From: Emiliania huxleyi CCMP1516
Lineage: Eukaryota; Haptophyta; Isochrysidales; Noelaerhabdaceae
Direction: 5' to 3'
Length of the DNA stretch: 64,000 nt
NCBI RefSeq assembly: GCF_000372725.1
Contig: NW_005198966.1
Span: 2,007,537-2,071,536 of the forward strand
Shown: positions 10,439 through 22,064 of the stretch, piece after piece
Layout: every line of letters begins with the position of its first letter
Numbering within the stretch: the first letter of the stretch is position 1
The notes under the pieces: model-generated
What the model was told of the DNA's origin: nothing
Seen by the model: the letters and a program-made list of their open reading frames with translations, nothing else
The model's database searches: none
Made by a program: the position numbers and the translations under genes

Positions 10439-11672
10439 TTACAAGATTGTGGGCCGAGGACGTCGCGTCAGCAGGAGCTCTCGCGCTCCCTCCTCCGCCG
10501 AGGCGTAGCGCGCCGCTCGCCATCCCGTCAGCGCCGCGGCGGGCCGGTAGCCCGGCTTGAAAGTGCCCGCGGGACGGCGGCAGAGGACGGTCGAGCACCG
10601 CTCCTTGCAGCGGCGGCCCTTTGCGTCGACGTCGACCATTTCGGAGCGCAGCCGCTGCAGAAAGGCGGTGAGCGCGCCGGCCTCGCCCTGCATCACGAGC
10701 ATCACGCCACTCACCCTCCGCCCCGCATCGCTGTACAGAAGCAAGCCCGCACACACGAGCTCCGACGCCCAGCGCTCCAGGGTGCGCATGTAGGCAGGCG
10801 CGTCGTTCATGTGGTCGATCACGATCACGATCTCCTCCCGCATCGGGCAATCTCGGACAATCTCGCCCGGGGGCGCCTCCTTGGCGGCGAGAGCGCCTGC
10901 CGCCGCAGCTCGGCGGAGCTAAATCATGGCAAAATCTCGACAAAATCTCGGCGAAATCTGGGCGCCTGCCGCAACGAGCTCGAGGAAGGTTTGCACGAGG
11001 CCGGTGCAGCACTCCTCTCCTGCAGCGGTGAGGGGGGCGGGGGCGTGCACGACCGCTCTGCAAGAAGGCCTCTCGAGAGTCCGCTGTCGTGGCCGGAATG
11101 TGTGTGACTGCCTCTCTCTCTCGTCTCCACGAATGGGATCTAAGCCTCCTGCCCGCCGCTTTGCTGACAGCCGCCTCGAGCGTGCGCGAAGCCGCCGCAA
11201 CCGGCTCGGGACCTACCGAAGTGCATCCGAGAATAGGCAGCGCGCAGACTCGTCTGGACAAGAGGCGCGATGCTCATCGTCTTGGCGATGATATAATCGA
11301 GATCTGGCCGAGGTCTCGGCGATGTCTCAGCTATCCGTGACCAGCAGACGGGCAGGAGAGGGAGAGGAGAGGGAGCTTCAGCGGGTAGCGCTGCGGCAGG
11401 CTGACCCGCAGCGCAGCGCCGCCCGAGCGCACCAGGAAGGCACTGGCGGCGGCCGTATGAGCCACCTCCTCCTCAGCAAGCTCCTCTGGAAACATGGCGG
11501 CGAGAACAGCGAGCCTGAAGCAAGGCGATCCTGATTGTCGGCAAATGCTCGCAGCCAGTGTTGATGAAACGCGAGTTGCGCAGGGGTTGAAGGCTCCTCT
11601 GCATACTCTGAAAGCATCTGGCGATGCCAGCTCGTCACGCTGCCTCTCGGCGCAGCTCTCGAGTTCGTCCAT
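10439..11672 (-). CDS. RWD domain-containing protein 3-like
   Basis: Exons 11672-11342, 11212-11153, 11019-10966 and 10896-10439 splice, all in phase 1, to about 300 aa; donors are GT, GC and GC. The C-terminal part IDHMNDAPAYMRTLERWASE, then LVMQGEAGALTAFL and EMVDVDAKGRRCKER, follows the human RWDD3 pattern (hdHM, EKWASdL, iLLQGd, VDVDSsGKKCKE). The N-terminal part shows an RWD core: LAAMFPEELAEEE, then SLPQRYPLKLPLLSLS with the RWD YP turn. RWDD3/RSUME binds the SUMO-conjugating machinery in animals; that role is only family knowledge here. A stretch of about 42 aa in the first exon (about 11490-11615) interrupts the RWD start and may be an unrecognised intron, which would bring the length to about 258 aa, close to the family's. 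Confidence 0.75.
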
Positions 11673-12037
11673 GGGCACGAGAGAACACAACCGCTCGCCG
11701 TGTCCGCCTCGAGCTCGCGCCTGCGCAGACGCCGCACACACGCCCGCGCCCGTCGGGTTTTTTCCTCTTTTCGCTGCTGGAATTTTGTAGAAAAAGAATT
11801 TTTCCGCGGAAATCACGATGTCAACCCTCCCCAAGTGAGGTGATCTGGTGCTTGTAGGGCTTGAGAGTGGCCTGCCATGTCACAGGAAGGACTGTGGTTG
11901 CAGAAGAGTACCACCAGCATCACTCTAGTTGGTATAGTACCCCACCCACCTGTCCGAACCCAGCAAGGGCAACCAGCGCAAAAAAACGAAAACTCATGGG
12001 CTGGGGGTCTGTGAAGGTCGGCTCAGCACTACACTCT

Positions 12038-12335
12038 ACACGCGCTCCGGCGCGTGGGGGTCTCGAGGTGGGGGTCGAGACTAGACTACAGTACCACGCC
12101 CGGCAGCCCTAGCCAGGCCCCGCGTGCTGGCCGCGACCGCGACCGCGGCGGCTCTCACTCGAGCCCGAACTCTGCCCATCAGTACAGACGTGCGTGCCGG
12201 AACCGCGTCGCGACTAGCACCTCAAAGTCCCCAGAAACCCCTATGCCTGTTGTGCTCTGTATGTTGCCACGCCCGCGAGGGGGCGGGGTGCGCACTGTGC
12301 CTCTGTCTTTCGTGCGTCGCCCATCTCTCATGCGT
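12038..12335. repeat. Dispersed repeat family R1, copy 1
   Basis: Shares ordered blocks with 33077-33350: ctccggcgcgtggg, ccctagccaggc, tggccgcgaccgcgaccg, gagcccgaact, gcgactagcac, gcggggtgcgcactgt and gtcgcccatctctc. Indels separate the blocks. A third, inverted, partial copy lies at about 22310-22440. Confidence 0.8.
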
Positions 12336-12365
12336 CATTCATGGAGAAAGAGATTCAAAGTGGCG

Positions 12366-13386
12366 GCGCGTCGCAAGCTCCCGCCCGCCGTCCCGGCGGT
12401 CCCGCAGCTCGCGCGCATCTCCCTCTTGCCTCTTAACCCACCTCTAACATCTCTCTAAGGAATTCCCCATCGTGCAGCAAACGACGCCGACCCGTCCTCG
12501 AAGTCGCACACAAACCCTCCCATCGGCACCAACCAGGCCGTTGGCAACCATCGCCAGGTAGAGCACCACCAGCTTCGGTGGGATGGCAATATCGGCTTCC
12601 CTCCGCTCCCATCCAACGGCAAATTGTGCCGCCAGCCGCACGACGAATAGAAGCACTGCACAAACGTGGCAAATGTGGCCAGCCACGACACGAATTGGTG
12701 GCAGTTCGGCACGGCCTTCGCCGAGATGGCCATCATGCCCTGCTTCAGCGCCACGTCATTCACCAGCCCCGCGTGCGCGTCCGTCACCGTGAGTGCGTCG
12801 GCGCCGTCCTTCTGGTTCATCTGGACTGCCGACGCCGCCACCTTCTCCAGGCCATCCACAACCTGCGCGGCAGTGCCCGCGCCGGTCTGGGCCTTCCGCT
12901 GCTCGCGCCGCTGCACCATCTGTGCCCATCTTTGCCCCCGCGTCGAGAATTGAAGATGCTCGCGACCATGGCGGAGGAGGCCTTCACCGGCGCTCCCGCG
13001 ACCTCGTTAGTTCGCCCTGATGGCCGCCTCGTCGAAGGCTCCCTGCTCCTTCGCGGCCTGCTGCGCCCGCACCACCTCCATCGCGTTCACCGTCTGCGAG
13101 TTGAGCTTCGCCACCTTCGCCTTCCTCTCCCGCTCCGCCGCCGCCTCCCGGTCCTCGCGGCGGTCCGCCAGTGGTTGTCGCCGGCGTCGTCAGCCACGAT
13201 CATGGCCGTGACGGCCTCGCCCGCCATATGTCGCTTCTCGGCCTGTCGATCGCGCGTCCCAAAAGTCGCCAAAAGTGGCGGCGCCGCAATCGCCCGCCCG
13301 CTTTCCTAGCGTCGTCCCGGCGCGGTCCCGCAGCTCGCGCACATCTCCCTCTTAACCCACCTCTAACATCACAATAGTGAATTCCT
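12366..13386. repeat. About 820-bp segment bounded by ~95-bp direct repeats
   Basis: 12371-12466 (cggtcccgcagctcgcg, then cttaacccacctctaacat, then gaattcc) is repeated at about 13290-13386. The arrangement resembles an insertion or a solo-repeat structure within repeat R1, whose terminal motif gctctatttatttata appears only at 13395-13410, after the second copy. Confidence 0.7.
12455..13270 (-). CDS. Unresolved coiled-coil protein candidate
   Basis: On the minus strand a charged helical frame (ADRREDREAAAERERKAKVA, continuing KLNSQTVNAMEVVRAQQAAK and ending in a TAA at 13007-13009) is followed, after a possible acceptor at about 12922, by another Gln/Ala-rich frame (MVQRREQRKAQTGAG, DGLEKVAASAVQMNQKDGAD). 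A hydrophobic stretch follows (FVSWLATFATFV). The exon links could not be resolved. The sequence lies between direct repeats and could be a gene remnant carried by a repeat. No family is recognised. Confidence 0.3.
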
Positions 13387-14090
13387 ACCTGCTCTATTTA
13401 TTTATATGGTCGGCCCGATGGCAGATTTTGTATACCGAGGCGGTGCCGCCCGGTGCCGAACCTGTCGGACCTTGAGTCAGCGTTGTAGATCCCTGGGCGA
13501 GGGCGGTGGCGTCCCCGTCGGGAGGCGGCTGCCCGCAGTGCGGTGGTCTACCGTCAAACAAGCTGCAATGCGCCTCGGAGATCCCCCAGCGGCACTCAGT
13601 GAGCAGGGTCGAGGCAGGCACACGCTCGAGTCGGTCGGGGTGGCACGAAGTTTCGTTCGTTCGTGTTTTTTTGCCCGCCACCTCCACACACACGCACGGG
13701 CGACCGACAGAAGCAAGCACTTTCGCCGCCGCGTGACCACCGTTTGTTCATTCATGATCTCTCTGTCAATGCGGGCTTTAAACTAGTTTCTGGGTAGATT
13801 TTCGGGTGCGGGTGATTTTCAGATTGAAGTGAACAGATCACTAAAGGGAGGTTTCGCCGGGATCTCCTGAGCACAGGTGTGGACAACGCGGCAAAACAAC
13901 GGAACTTCTTGATTTGCCAACAACATACCTAAAACTAGGCCCGAGCAACTCACGCACGTCCCGACCTACACGCGGCGAGTCCCGATATATTCCTGTGCCT
14001 CGGCGTGGCCCGGCGCCAGCCGGCCAAGGGCAAGCGGGTCGATCGTCAAGAAGTCGGTCGGCGCAGAAGCGCCGCCGCCAGCGCCGCCAC
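13387..14090. other. Upstream region of the large cell-surface gene
   Basis: It begins with the R1 terminal motif gctctatttatttata. The rest has no recognisable gene. An in-frame extension of the next gene up to 13914 is Arg/Pro-rich and not protein-like in its bias. A 5' exon with a signal peptide could lie here but was not found. Confidence 0.4.
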
Positions 14091-16457
14091 ATGACAACGT
14101 CTCCGACGTCGTGCGTTGCAGCTGCCACGGTCCTACCCGAACTATGTCTGGATCACAACATCTGCCATGAAGCTGCCATCTATCTTGGTCATGCGCTTAC
14201 AATTGACGTGTGCGTCGAGAATCGGGCCTTCACGGCTGAGGACTATTCAGAGCGAATCACATCAGGAGAGGTGATGGTCCCTGTTCACGCTGCGTTTGTG
14301 GCCAATTCTTCAATTAGCGTTTATATTCAGGCTCCATCTGGCACACGACAGGGGGGCCAAGCGATCAAATTCAACAGCTACTCGCCGTCTCCCCTAGCCC
14401 CCGAGTCGACCTTCGAGATACTTCCGGAAGACGAATGCCCGGATGAAAGCTCGGAGTGCGGTGCGCTTCTCCTAAACGGACTCGTCAACCTCGCACCGGA
14501 GCGAGATCTGACATGCTTGGGCACCATTCACGCAACGGCTTTGGCGTATCCTGCAGATGTATTCGATGATCCAGCTTCAAACGGCTTTTTCTACGTGTCA
14601 GCCTATTCTGGTGTAGATGACCTACTGATAACAGACGACCGCTGCTTTCCGGAAATTACCGGAGGTGGTCAGGGCTCGACTGTGGGTGTAATCGTGCTGC
14701 AACCGCCGCCTTCATCGCCTCCGCCGTCTTTGCCACCATCATCCCCACCACCAGCTGGGCCACCTCCACAGCCACTGCGACCGCCACCACCCTCGCCCGG
14801 GTCCCCAGAACCCTCTCCGCCACCGCCACCCTCTCCGCTGAGTCCAGAGCCGTCTCCACCCCCTCCCTCCCCTCCATTGCTTCCTGAGCCTCAGCCGCCT
14901 CCACCCCCACACCCGTTGAGCCCAGACCCATCGCCGCCGCTGCCAATTAGCCCGCCGCCCTCTCCTGCTCCCGCACCGCCGCCGTCGCCACATCCATCGC
15001 CACCAACACCGCCACTGCTGCCACCGCCATCGAAAGCGCCTCTACCACCGCCTCCGCCATCCCCCTCGTCGCCACTGCCCTTCCCACCGCCACCACCAGA
15101 GCGCCCGAGCCCATCACCGCCGCCCTCCCCTGGGCGGCCGCCGCCACAACTGCCTCCCTCGCCTCCGCCGCCGCCACCGCCCTCCCCACCGCCCCCGCCG
15201 CGCCCGAGGCATCCCGAGCCCTCCCCACCGCCGCCACCATTGCCAGATCGGCCCGAGCCGTCACCACCAGACCTGCCCTCGCCGCCACCCTCTCCACTGC
15301 CGCCCTCCCTGCCTCCACCACCGCCGCCGCCACAACTGCCTCCCTCTGCACCGCCGCCCTCGTCGCCACTGCCCTCCCCACCGCCCTCACCAGAGCACCC
15401 AGAGCCCTCCCCGCCGCCACCACCCTCTCCACTGAGCCCAGAGCCTTCGCCGCCGCCCCCGCCGCCGCCCAGGTTGCCGCCGCCGCCATCCTCTCCGCCG
15501 CCCGGACCACCGCCGCCGTCTCCTCCGCCTCCCGCGCGACCGCCGCCCTCCACTTCGCCCTCGCCGCCGCCTCCCACGCCGCCCCCGCCCTCCACCTCGC
15601 CCACGCCGNNNNNNNNNNNNNNNNNNNNNNNNNNNNNNNNNNNNNNNNNNNNNNNNNNNNNNNNNNNNNNNNNNNNNNNNNNNNNNNNNNNNNNNNNNNN
15701 NNNNNNNNNNNNNNNNNNNNNNNNNNNNNNNNNNNNNNNNNNNNNNNNNNNNNNNNNNNNNNNNNNNNNNNNNNNNNNNNNNNNNNNNNNNNNNNNNNNN
15801 NNNNNNNNNNNNNNNNNNNNNNNNNNNNNNNNNNNNNNNNNNNNNNNNNNNNNNNNNNNNNNNNNNNNNNNNNNNNNNNNNNNNNNNNNNNNNNNNNNNN
15901 NNNNNNNNNNNNNNNNNNNNNNNNNNNNNNNNNNNNNNNNNNNNNNNNNNNNNNNNNNNNNNNNNNNNNNNNNNNNNNNNNNNNNNNNNNNNNNNNNNNN
16001 NNNNCCTCCACCTCGCCCACGCCGCCGCCGCCAACGCCGCCGCCGCCTGCCCCTCCGCGGCCCACGCCGCCCCCACCCTCCACCTCGCCCACGCCGCCGC
16101 CGCCAACGCCGCCGCCGCCTGCCCCTCCGCCGCCCACGCCGCCCCCGCCCTCCACCTCGCCCACGCCGCCGCCGCCAACACCGCCGCCGCCTGCCCCTCC
16201 ACCGCCCACGCCGCCCCCGCCCTCCACCTCGCCCACGCCGCCGCCACCCACGCCGCCGCCGCCTGCCCCTCCGCCGCCCACGCCGCCCCCGCCCTCCACC
16301 TCGCCCACGCCGCCGCCACCCACGCCGCCGCCGCCTGCCCCTCCGCCGCCCACGCCGCCCCCGCCCTCCACCTCGCCCACGCCGCCGCCGCCAACGCCGC
16401 CGCCGCCTACCCCTCCGCCGCCCACGCCACCGCCGCCGTCCGCTTCGCCGTCACCAC

Positions 16458-16488
<31 letters not shown>

Positions 16489-16559
16489 GCCTACCCCTCC
16501 GCCGCCCTCCACCTCGCCGCCGCCGCCGCCGCCGCCACCGCCGCCCTCCACCTCGCCGT

Positions 16560-16601
<42 letters not shown>

Positions 16602-19600
16602 TGGTGCCTCCACAGCCGCCGACACCGCCACCGCTCAACGCGCTGTTGACAGTGACAGGCAGTGAGTGCGTTGGAAGCGCCAGCGACTGCTTCTCTCAAC
16701 TCATCAACGACGTCGTGACGGGCGCACAACTCCTTGACAATGCCACGGACAATGGAGGTGTGGAGATAATCGTCGGCCTCACGGTGACGACCCAGCTTAA
16801 GCCACAGAGCTATGCTGACTACATGGCCTCGCAGGTTCCGCCGCCTCCGGTGGCATCTACAACGCCTGCCCCTCCCCCACTCTCGACCTCGCCGACGCCA
16901 TCGCCACAGTCGTCGCCTGCTTCACCTGAGCCCCCTTCATTCCTTCCGCCGCCGCCTCCGTACACACCGCCGCCGCCATCGCCGCCCTTATCATCACCGT
17001 CGCCGTCCCCGCCACCGTCTCCCCTGCCCTCGCCGCGACCGTCGCCGTCGCCGTCGCCGCCACCATCGCCTCTGCCACCGCCGCCGCCGCCGGCTCGTCC
17101 GCCGCCGTCGCCTCCGTTCGACCCCGTGCCCGCCCCTTCACCCACGCCGCCGCCGCCATCACCGCCGCCGTCGCCGCCATCGCCTCCTCTGCCCTCACCG
17201 CCGCCACCACCCGCTGTGCCCTCGCTGCCGCCGCCGTCCGCTGCGCCATCACCGCCACCGTCTCCATCGCCGTCGCCGCCACCGTCGACCTCGCGGGCCC
17301 CGCCACCGTCTCCACTGCCCTTGTCGCCGCCGCCTGCTTCGCCGCCGCCGCCGCCACCACCCGCCTCGTCGGCCTCGCCGCGACGGTCGCTGTCGCCGTC
17401 GCCGCCACCATCGCCTCTGCCACCGCCGCCGCCGCCGCCTCGTCCGCCGCCGTCGCCTCCGTTCGACCCCGTGCCCGCCCCTTCACCCACGCCGCCGCCG
17501 CCATCACCGCCGCCGTCGCCGCCACCGCCATCGCCCCCGCCCAACCTACCACCGCCGTTGCCGCCCTCGCCGCCGCCACTGTCCGTACCAGTCTTGCCTC
17601 CAACGCCTCCACTGCCAGCTGCTGTCGGCCCAGCATTCTCGATTGTGTTCAGACCTTTGCGAGGCGCTCGTCAATTGCAGACCACTGATGCGCCCGACGA
17701 CGAGGATAGCTGTACCGATGCCACCCTCTCTGTGACCACGATGGACGAGAAATGGTGGCTGTGGCGATGGTTGTCGCGAGGTCGATTGAAGCCTGCCGTC
17801 GAGCAAACTGAGGCCCTACTTAATGCAACCGACGTGCTGTTACAAAACATCTCCTGCTCTGGCGCCAATACCAGCATGACTGTAACCGCCCGAGCTGTTG
17901 TCCCTGTCACTGCGGCACTGCCTGATAATGTCCAAGCTACCTACTTCCCACCCCCAACGCCCCCGCCATCCTCACCATCCTCACCGCCGCCGTCACCATC
18001 GGCCCCACCGCCACCGTTGCCTCCGTCGCCGCCGCCACCGCCGCCACCGCCACCGCCGCCATTCAGCCCGCTGCCGCCGCCAGCATTGCCGCCTTTGCCA
18101 CCGCCACCGTCGCCTCCACCACCCCCCTTCCCCTTCAGCCCCGAGCCATCACCGCCGTCACCACCATCCCCCTTCTCTCCCAGACCTGAGCCGCCACCAG
18201 CGCCGCCACCGCCATCAGCTTCCCTACCGCTCCCGCCGCCGCCTCCACGAAACCGCGATATTCTGCCGTCGCCGCCGTCCGCTCCACCGGCGGCGGCTGA
18301 GTTCGAAGCAGCGTCACGGCTGCCACCACCATCTGCTCCTTGCCTGACGTTTCTGGAGGGAGTTGTGATCCACGACCGGAATGGCGACGGCGCGTATGAT
18401 CCCAGCACCGATGAGCAACTGGCCGGCGTCGCGCTCGATGTCAGCAACGGCGCAGTCGACCGAAGCGTTACGACGGACTCCAACGGCTATTACAGCCAGG
18501 ATCTGGAGCAAGCTGGACAGTGGACCGTCACGATTGACACCAGCACATTGGGCAACAACAGCTTTCGGCCTCGCGGAGCCAACCCCACGACTGTGTCACC
18601 CAAGTGCGGTGTCACTACTCTTGTTGACGCCTTCTACTTGCCTTCCTATCTCACCGGAAGGCTGTACGAGGTGTCGAGCAAGAGCTGTGCGTTGGGGGGC
18701 ACCATCTTTGAGGACAAAAACGACAACCAGAGGTTCGACGCCGGTTTTGACGCGTACCTTGAGGGCGTAACTGTCCTCCTGAGCTCAGGGGACGCCGGGC
18801 TTGAGTACTCCACAGTGACGGATGCGGCTGGGCGCTACCGCCAAGAAGTTCCCGCGGGAAAATGGGTGATCACCATCGTCACAAGCACGCTGGGCAACGA
18901 TCAGTTGGAGCAAACGTTGGGCTCAAACCCCACGGCTGTGGAAGTTTGCGCCGCCAGCGAGTCGAATCTCGCGGGTGTGTCGGTGATCGTTAGGAGCGTC
19001 CCAGACCTCACGAGCGGCAGCGGCAGCAGCGCGCCAACGACGGTCGTTCTCACCACGGACAGCAACGGAAGCTACGCGCAGGAGGTGACCCCTGGAAATT
19101 GGACCGTCGCCATCCAGACAAGCATCCTTAGCCAGAGCGGACTGGTGCAAACGCTGGGAAATAACCCTACGAGAGTGTTTGTGCCGTATGGCGGCGTCGG
19201 CAGCGACCAAGATGGCTTCTTGCGGCCCCAGATCGACGAAGCTGTCAACATTGACGCGTTTGCGATCCCTTCATACCTCGAAGGGGTGGTCTTCCACGAC
19301 GTGGCTGGCAATGGAGCGTACGATCCCGGCTTCGACAGGTACCTTGTTGGCGTGTCTGTGACCGCGTCGCGCGGTACCACCACTTTGGAGATGGCCACAG
19401 ACGTCAGCGGCTACTATCAGTTCCGCGTTGCACCTGGGGACTGGACTGTCAGTATAGACACCGGCACGCTGGGGAACAGTCAATTTCGACAGGTCATGGC
19501 AACTCATCCACGCGTCGGATCGTTAGGCTCCGGCACCAACCCCACCACGGTCCAAGTCCCGTACGGCAGCAGCGGCAGCGACGTGAAAGGGTACACCCTT

Positions 19601-20356
19601 GCACCGCCGAGGGAGGATCCGCCTGCCCCACCCCTTGCCACGGCCGGTAGAGATCCACACCTGATCTTTGCGCACGGCGGACGCGCCGACTTTAGAGGGC
19701 GTGACGGCGCTTACTACTCCGTCTTCTCGGCGCCCGGCTTGGCTTTGAACATACGGACGGAGCAAGCCACGTTCCGGATCGGCTCAGTGACCGTCGACGG
19801 ATCGTTCATAACGGAGACCCATTTGGTGGCTCGTGTTGGACCGCGCCGCAACAGGCTGGCGACGGCCTCCTTCTGGGCGCGCGAGCTGAACAAGGAGAAC
19901 TGGGGCTGGAGGGTGATAAACGGCACGTGTGCCGGTCGCGCCTTCAGATTCGGAGCGCGCGGCTCGAAGCGTTGCTTTGACTTTGCCCTGGCAATGGGCC
20001 ATTCGAGCGCAACCTTTACCCTTCGCAACTGGAGCTTCTCTGTGCACGGCAACCACGTCTACGACCGCATCAGCGGTCCGCAGCACAGGCTGGATATTGG
20101 CTTTAGCGCGAAGGGCGATGCCGCAGCCCGCTCTTTGCCCCACGGGCTCGTCGGCCAGTCCTACTCCTCCATGATGCCCCGCCACGGCGCGGTGGACGAG
20201 TACCCTTCGATGGGCCACTTCAAGACATCGTCGATGGCGGAGGGCGCCATTGAGGGGGTCGGAGCACAGTACGAGTTGGGGGCGCCATACGAGACGCGGT
20301 TCGCCTTTTCGCGATTCGACGAAGCGGACGCGGTGCGTGTCAGTGCAGCCCGTTAG
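14091..20356 (+). CDS. Giant proline-rich surface protein with SdrD B-like and vWD-like domains
   Basis: One gene of roughly 2,090 aa is read through an N run (15609-16004). The frame is phase 0 before the gap and changes after it, so the gap length is not exact. Order: a Cys-containing N-terminal domain (about 200 aa), a long Ser/Pro-Pro hydroxyproline-type region, a globular insert (SECVGSASDCFSQLINDVV), more SPPP, a second insert (CTDATLSVTTMDEK), more SPPP. Then come four SdrD/Cna-B-like repeats (GVVIHDRNGDGAYDP, GGTIFEDKNDNQRFDAGFD, LAGVSVIV, GVVFHDVAGNGAYDPGFD, with TDSNGYY and NPTTV motifs). It ends in a vWD-like domain (AGRDPHLIFAHGGRADFRG, GSFITETH). The D.NGDG loops suggest Ca2+ binding. 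It is probably secreted, glycosylated and extracellular-matrix or coccolith/scale associated. The start is uncertain and no signal peptide was seen. Confidence 0.85.
15591..16437. repeat. 72-bp coding minisatellite spanning an assembly gap
   Basis: The unit start cctccacctcgcccacgccg recurs at 16005, 16077, 16149, 16221, 16293 and 16365, exactly 72 bp apart, and once just before the N run at about 15590. Each unit encodes 24 residues of the type STSPTPPPP-TPPPPAPPPP-TPPPP. Confidence 0.95.
15609..16004. other. Assembly gap (396 N)
   Basis: A run of N inside the minisatellite. The coding frame differs on the two sides, so the true missing length is not equal to 396 modulo 3. Confidence 0.98.
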
Positions 20357-20570
20357 TTAGTAGTCCCTCCCCAGGCAAGAGTTGGAACCCTACGTAGAGC
20401 CGCTCTAGTACATTAGAGGCTGCGCCGTCCAAAAAATGGCTGGGAGTTTCGCGAAGCTTGAATTCTTTTCCTCGCGGCGCTGTGTTAGTGCGCCAGTGCG
20501 CGCCAGTCCCGTCCCCGGTGTTGTGCGATCCCGAGGACTCTGCGACACTCCATTGCGACCCCGGAGGCTT
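20357..20570. promoter_or_regulatory. Short spacer upstream of the HAD/dioxygenase gene
   Basis: About 215 bp between tandem plus-strand genes. It carries gaattctttt followed by 'gcgccagt' repeats, resembling sequence near 46650-46735 and 50235-50345. This may be a small dispersed repeat; no TATA-like signal is obvious. Confidence 0.3.
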
Positions 20571-22064
20571 ATGCGCGCAGTATTCTTCGATTTCGACAGT
20601 ACCCTCACCTCGCCGGTCCGCATCGAGCGCACCGGGCGGTGGGCCGTCTCGGACGACGTGGCTCTGTTCGCCTCCATGTCCACGGCTGAGGTGCTCTCCA
20701 ACTTTGGCGGCGCGGAGCGGCTCGAGAAGCTGTCGTCGCTGCTGCGCGCCCTCGAGGCCAGAAGCGTCAAACTGTACGTGGTGTCGTGCGGCGTTCGCGA
20801 AGCCATCGTGCCCCATCTCGCCACCGTTGGCCTGCTGCCGTTTTTTGAGCGCGTCTACGGCCGCGAGTGTCCTGAGAGCGTGGCCGTCGCCGGAGTCAAA
20901 GGCGCGCTAATCGGTGGCCTCCTCGCACCCCACGGCTGGCGCAAGGAGGAGACGCTGCTGGTCGACGACTGCCTCGAGCACATTCGCGGCGCGAGCGCCG
21001 TCTGCGAGACTCTGCACTGCGACCGGCGCGGGCTTCAGGCGCACGAGATGAGCCACATCCGCGGGCTGGCCGACGGCGGCGGCGGCGCTGGTGGCAGCGG
21101 CGCGATGGCGGTGCCTTGGCTCTGCCGCGGCCGCCCGACGCCCTTCCCACGCTGCATCTACTGCGCAGTCGACGCGCCTCCCTTTCCCCTCTCGCCGCCG
21201 GCGGAGTGGCTGGCGCGCGGCTTCAGCTGGACGGAGGCGCACCAGGCGGCCTTCGACGCGCAGGGCTTCCTGTGCCTGCCTCGCTTCCTCTCCCGGCCGG
21301 CGCTCGACTACTTGCGCGCCGCGTTCGACTTCACCCTCGCCCACCGCAGCGACGCCGTCCACCCCGAGTGGCTCCTTGGGCTGCACGAGGCCGCAGAGGG
21401 GGTGTGCGGCGCGCACGGAGGCTGCAACTGGATGTGGGAGCTGGCGACGCAGCCGGCCCTCCTCGACATGCTCCGGAGGCACGTCGGCCCCGACGTCGTC
21501 CTCTTCTCGACCCAACTCGCGTTCAAGCCCCCCGCGTGCGACGGCGGCGGCGAGGCGGTCCCGTGGCACGTGGACGGCGACGGGCGGTGCCGCACGGTCT
21601 GGCTGCCGCTCGACGATGTGGACGAGGGGAGCGGCGGGCTGATGGTGCTCCCTGGCAGGCACGCCGCCGGCCGCGCCCCCTTCCGCCGGCTGCGCACCGC
21701 CTCCGACGTCGCAACCTTCCGCTTCTACCACAAGTACTCGCTGTACGAGGTCGACGTCTCGCAGGCGCAGCGCCGGCCGTGGGCGGTGCGCAAGTCGCGA
21801 CGGCGGCGGCGGGCACCGACGGCGGCGGCGGGCGGGCGGGCTGATCCGGCGGCACCGGCGCCAGTCGCGTACGAGATGCCCGCGGGCGGTTTGTCGCTGC
21901 ACCACCCGCTGCTGCCGCACTGCTCGGGGCCGAACCGGTCGAGCCGGCCGAGGCGGGTAATCATCATGCGCTTCCAGTCGCGCACAGAGCCGCTCGAGGC
22001 GGAGGGGCTGGTGAGGGAGCCGTGCACCGGGGTCAGCTATGAGAAGCGGTCGTACCAGCTGTGA
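20571..22064 (+). CDS. HAD-phosphatase / phytanoyl-CoA dioxygenase fusion protein
   Basis: Single exon, 497 aa from the ATG that begins MRAVFFDFDSTLTSP; upstream in-frame ATG at 20436. Residues 1 to about 165 are HAD-like: DFDST (nucleophile and acid Asp), LYVVSCGVRE (motif II-like) and LLVDDCLEHI (motif IV). Residues about 200-490 are PhyH-like: FDAQGFLCLPRFLS, then VPWHVDGDGRCR, the HxD iron ligands, then LLPHCSGPNRSSRPRR with the distal His and the 2-oxoglutarate-binding Arg. This implies an Fe(II)/2OG oxygenase. A basic/Ala insert (about residues 400-425) sits between the two iron motifs and might be an unspliced in-frame intron. The substrate is unknown; acting on phosphorylated or CoA-linked small molecules is only a guess from the fusion. 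Confidence 0.82.
   Translation: MRAVFFDFDSTLTSPVRIERTGRWAVSDDVALFASMSTAEVLSNFGGAERLEKLSSLLRALEARSVKLYVVSCGVREAIVPHLATVGLLPFFERVYGRECPESVAVAGVKGALIGGLLAPHGWRKEETLLVDDCLEHIRGASAVCETLHCDRRGLQAHEMSHIRGLADGGGGAGGSGAMAVPWLCRGRPTPFPRCIYCAVDAPPFPLSPPAEWLARGFSWTEAHQAAFDAQGFLCLPRFLSRPALDYLRAAFDFTLAHRSDAVHPEWLLGLHEAAEGVCGAHGGCNWMWELATQPALLDMLRRHVGPDVVLFSTQLAFKPPACDGGGEAVPWHVDGDGRCRTVWLPLDDVDEGSGGLMVLPGRHAAGRAPFRRLRTASDVATFRFYHKYSLYEVDVSQAQRRPWAVRKSRRRRRAPTAAAGGRADPAAPAPVAYEMPAGGLSLHHPLLPHCSGPNRSSRPRRVIIMRFQSRTEPLEAEGLVREPCTGVSYEKRSYQL

Noticed and set aside
14947..16638. 563-aa Gly-rich minus-strand frame
   Set aside because: Antisense of the proline-rich repeats of the surface-protein gene.
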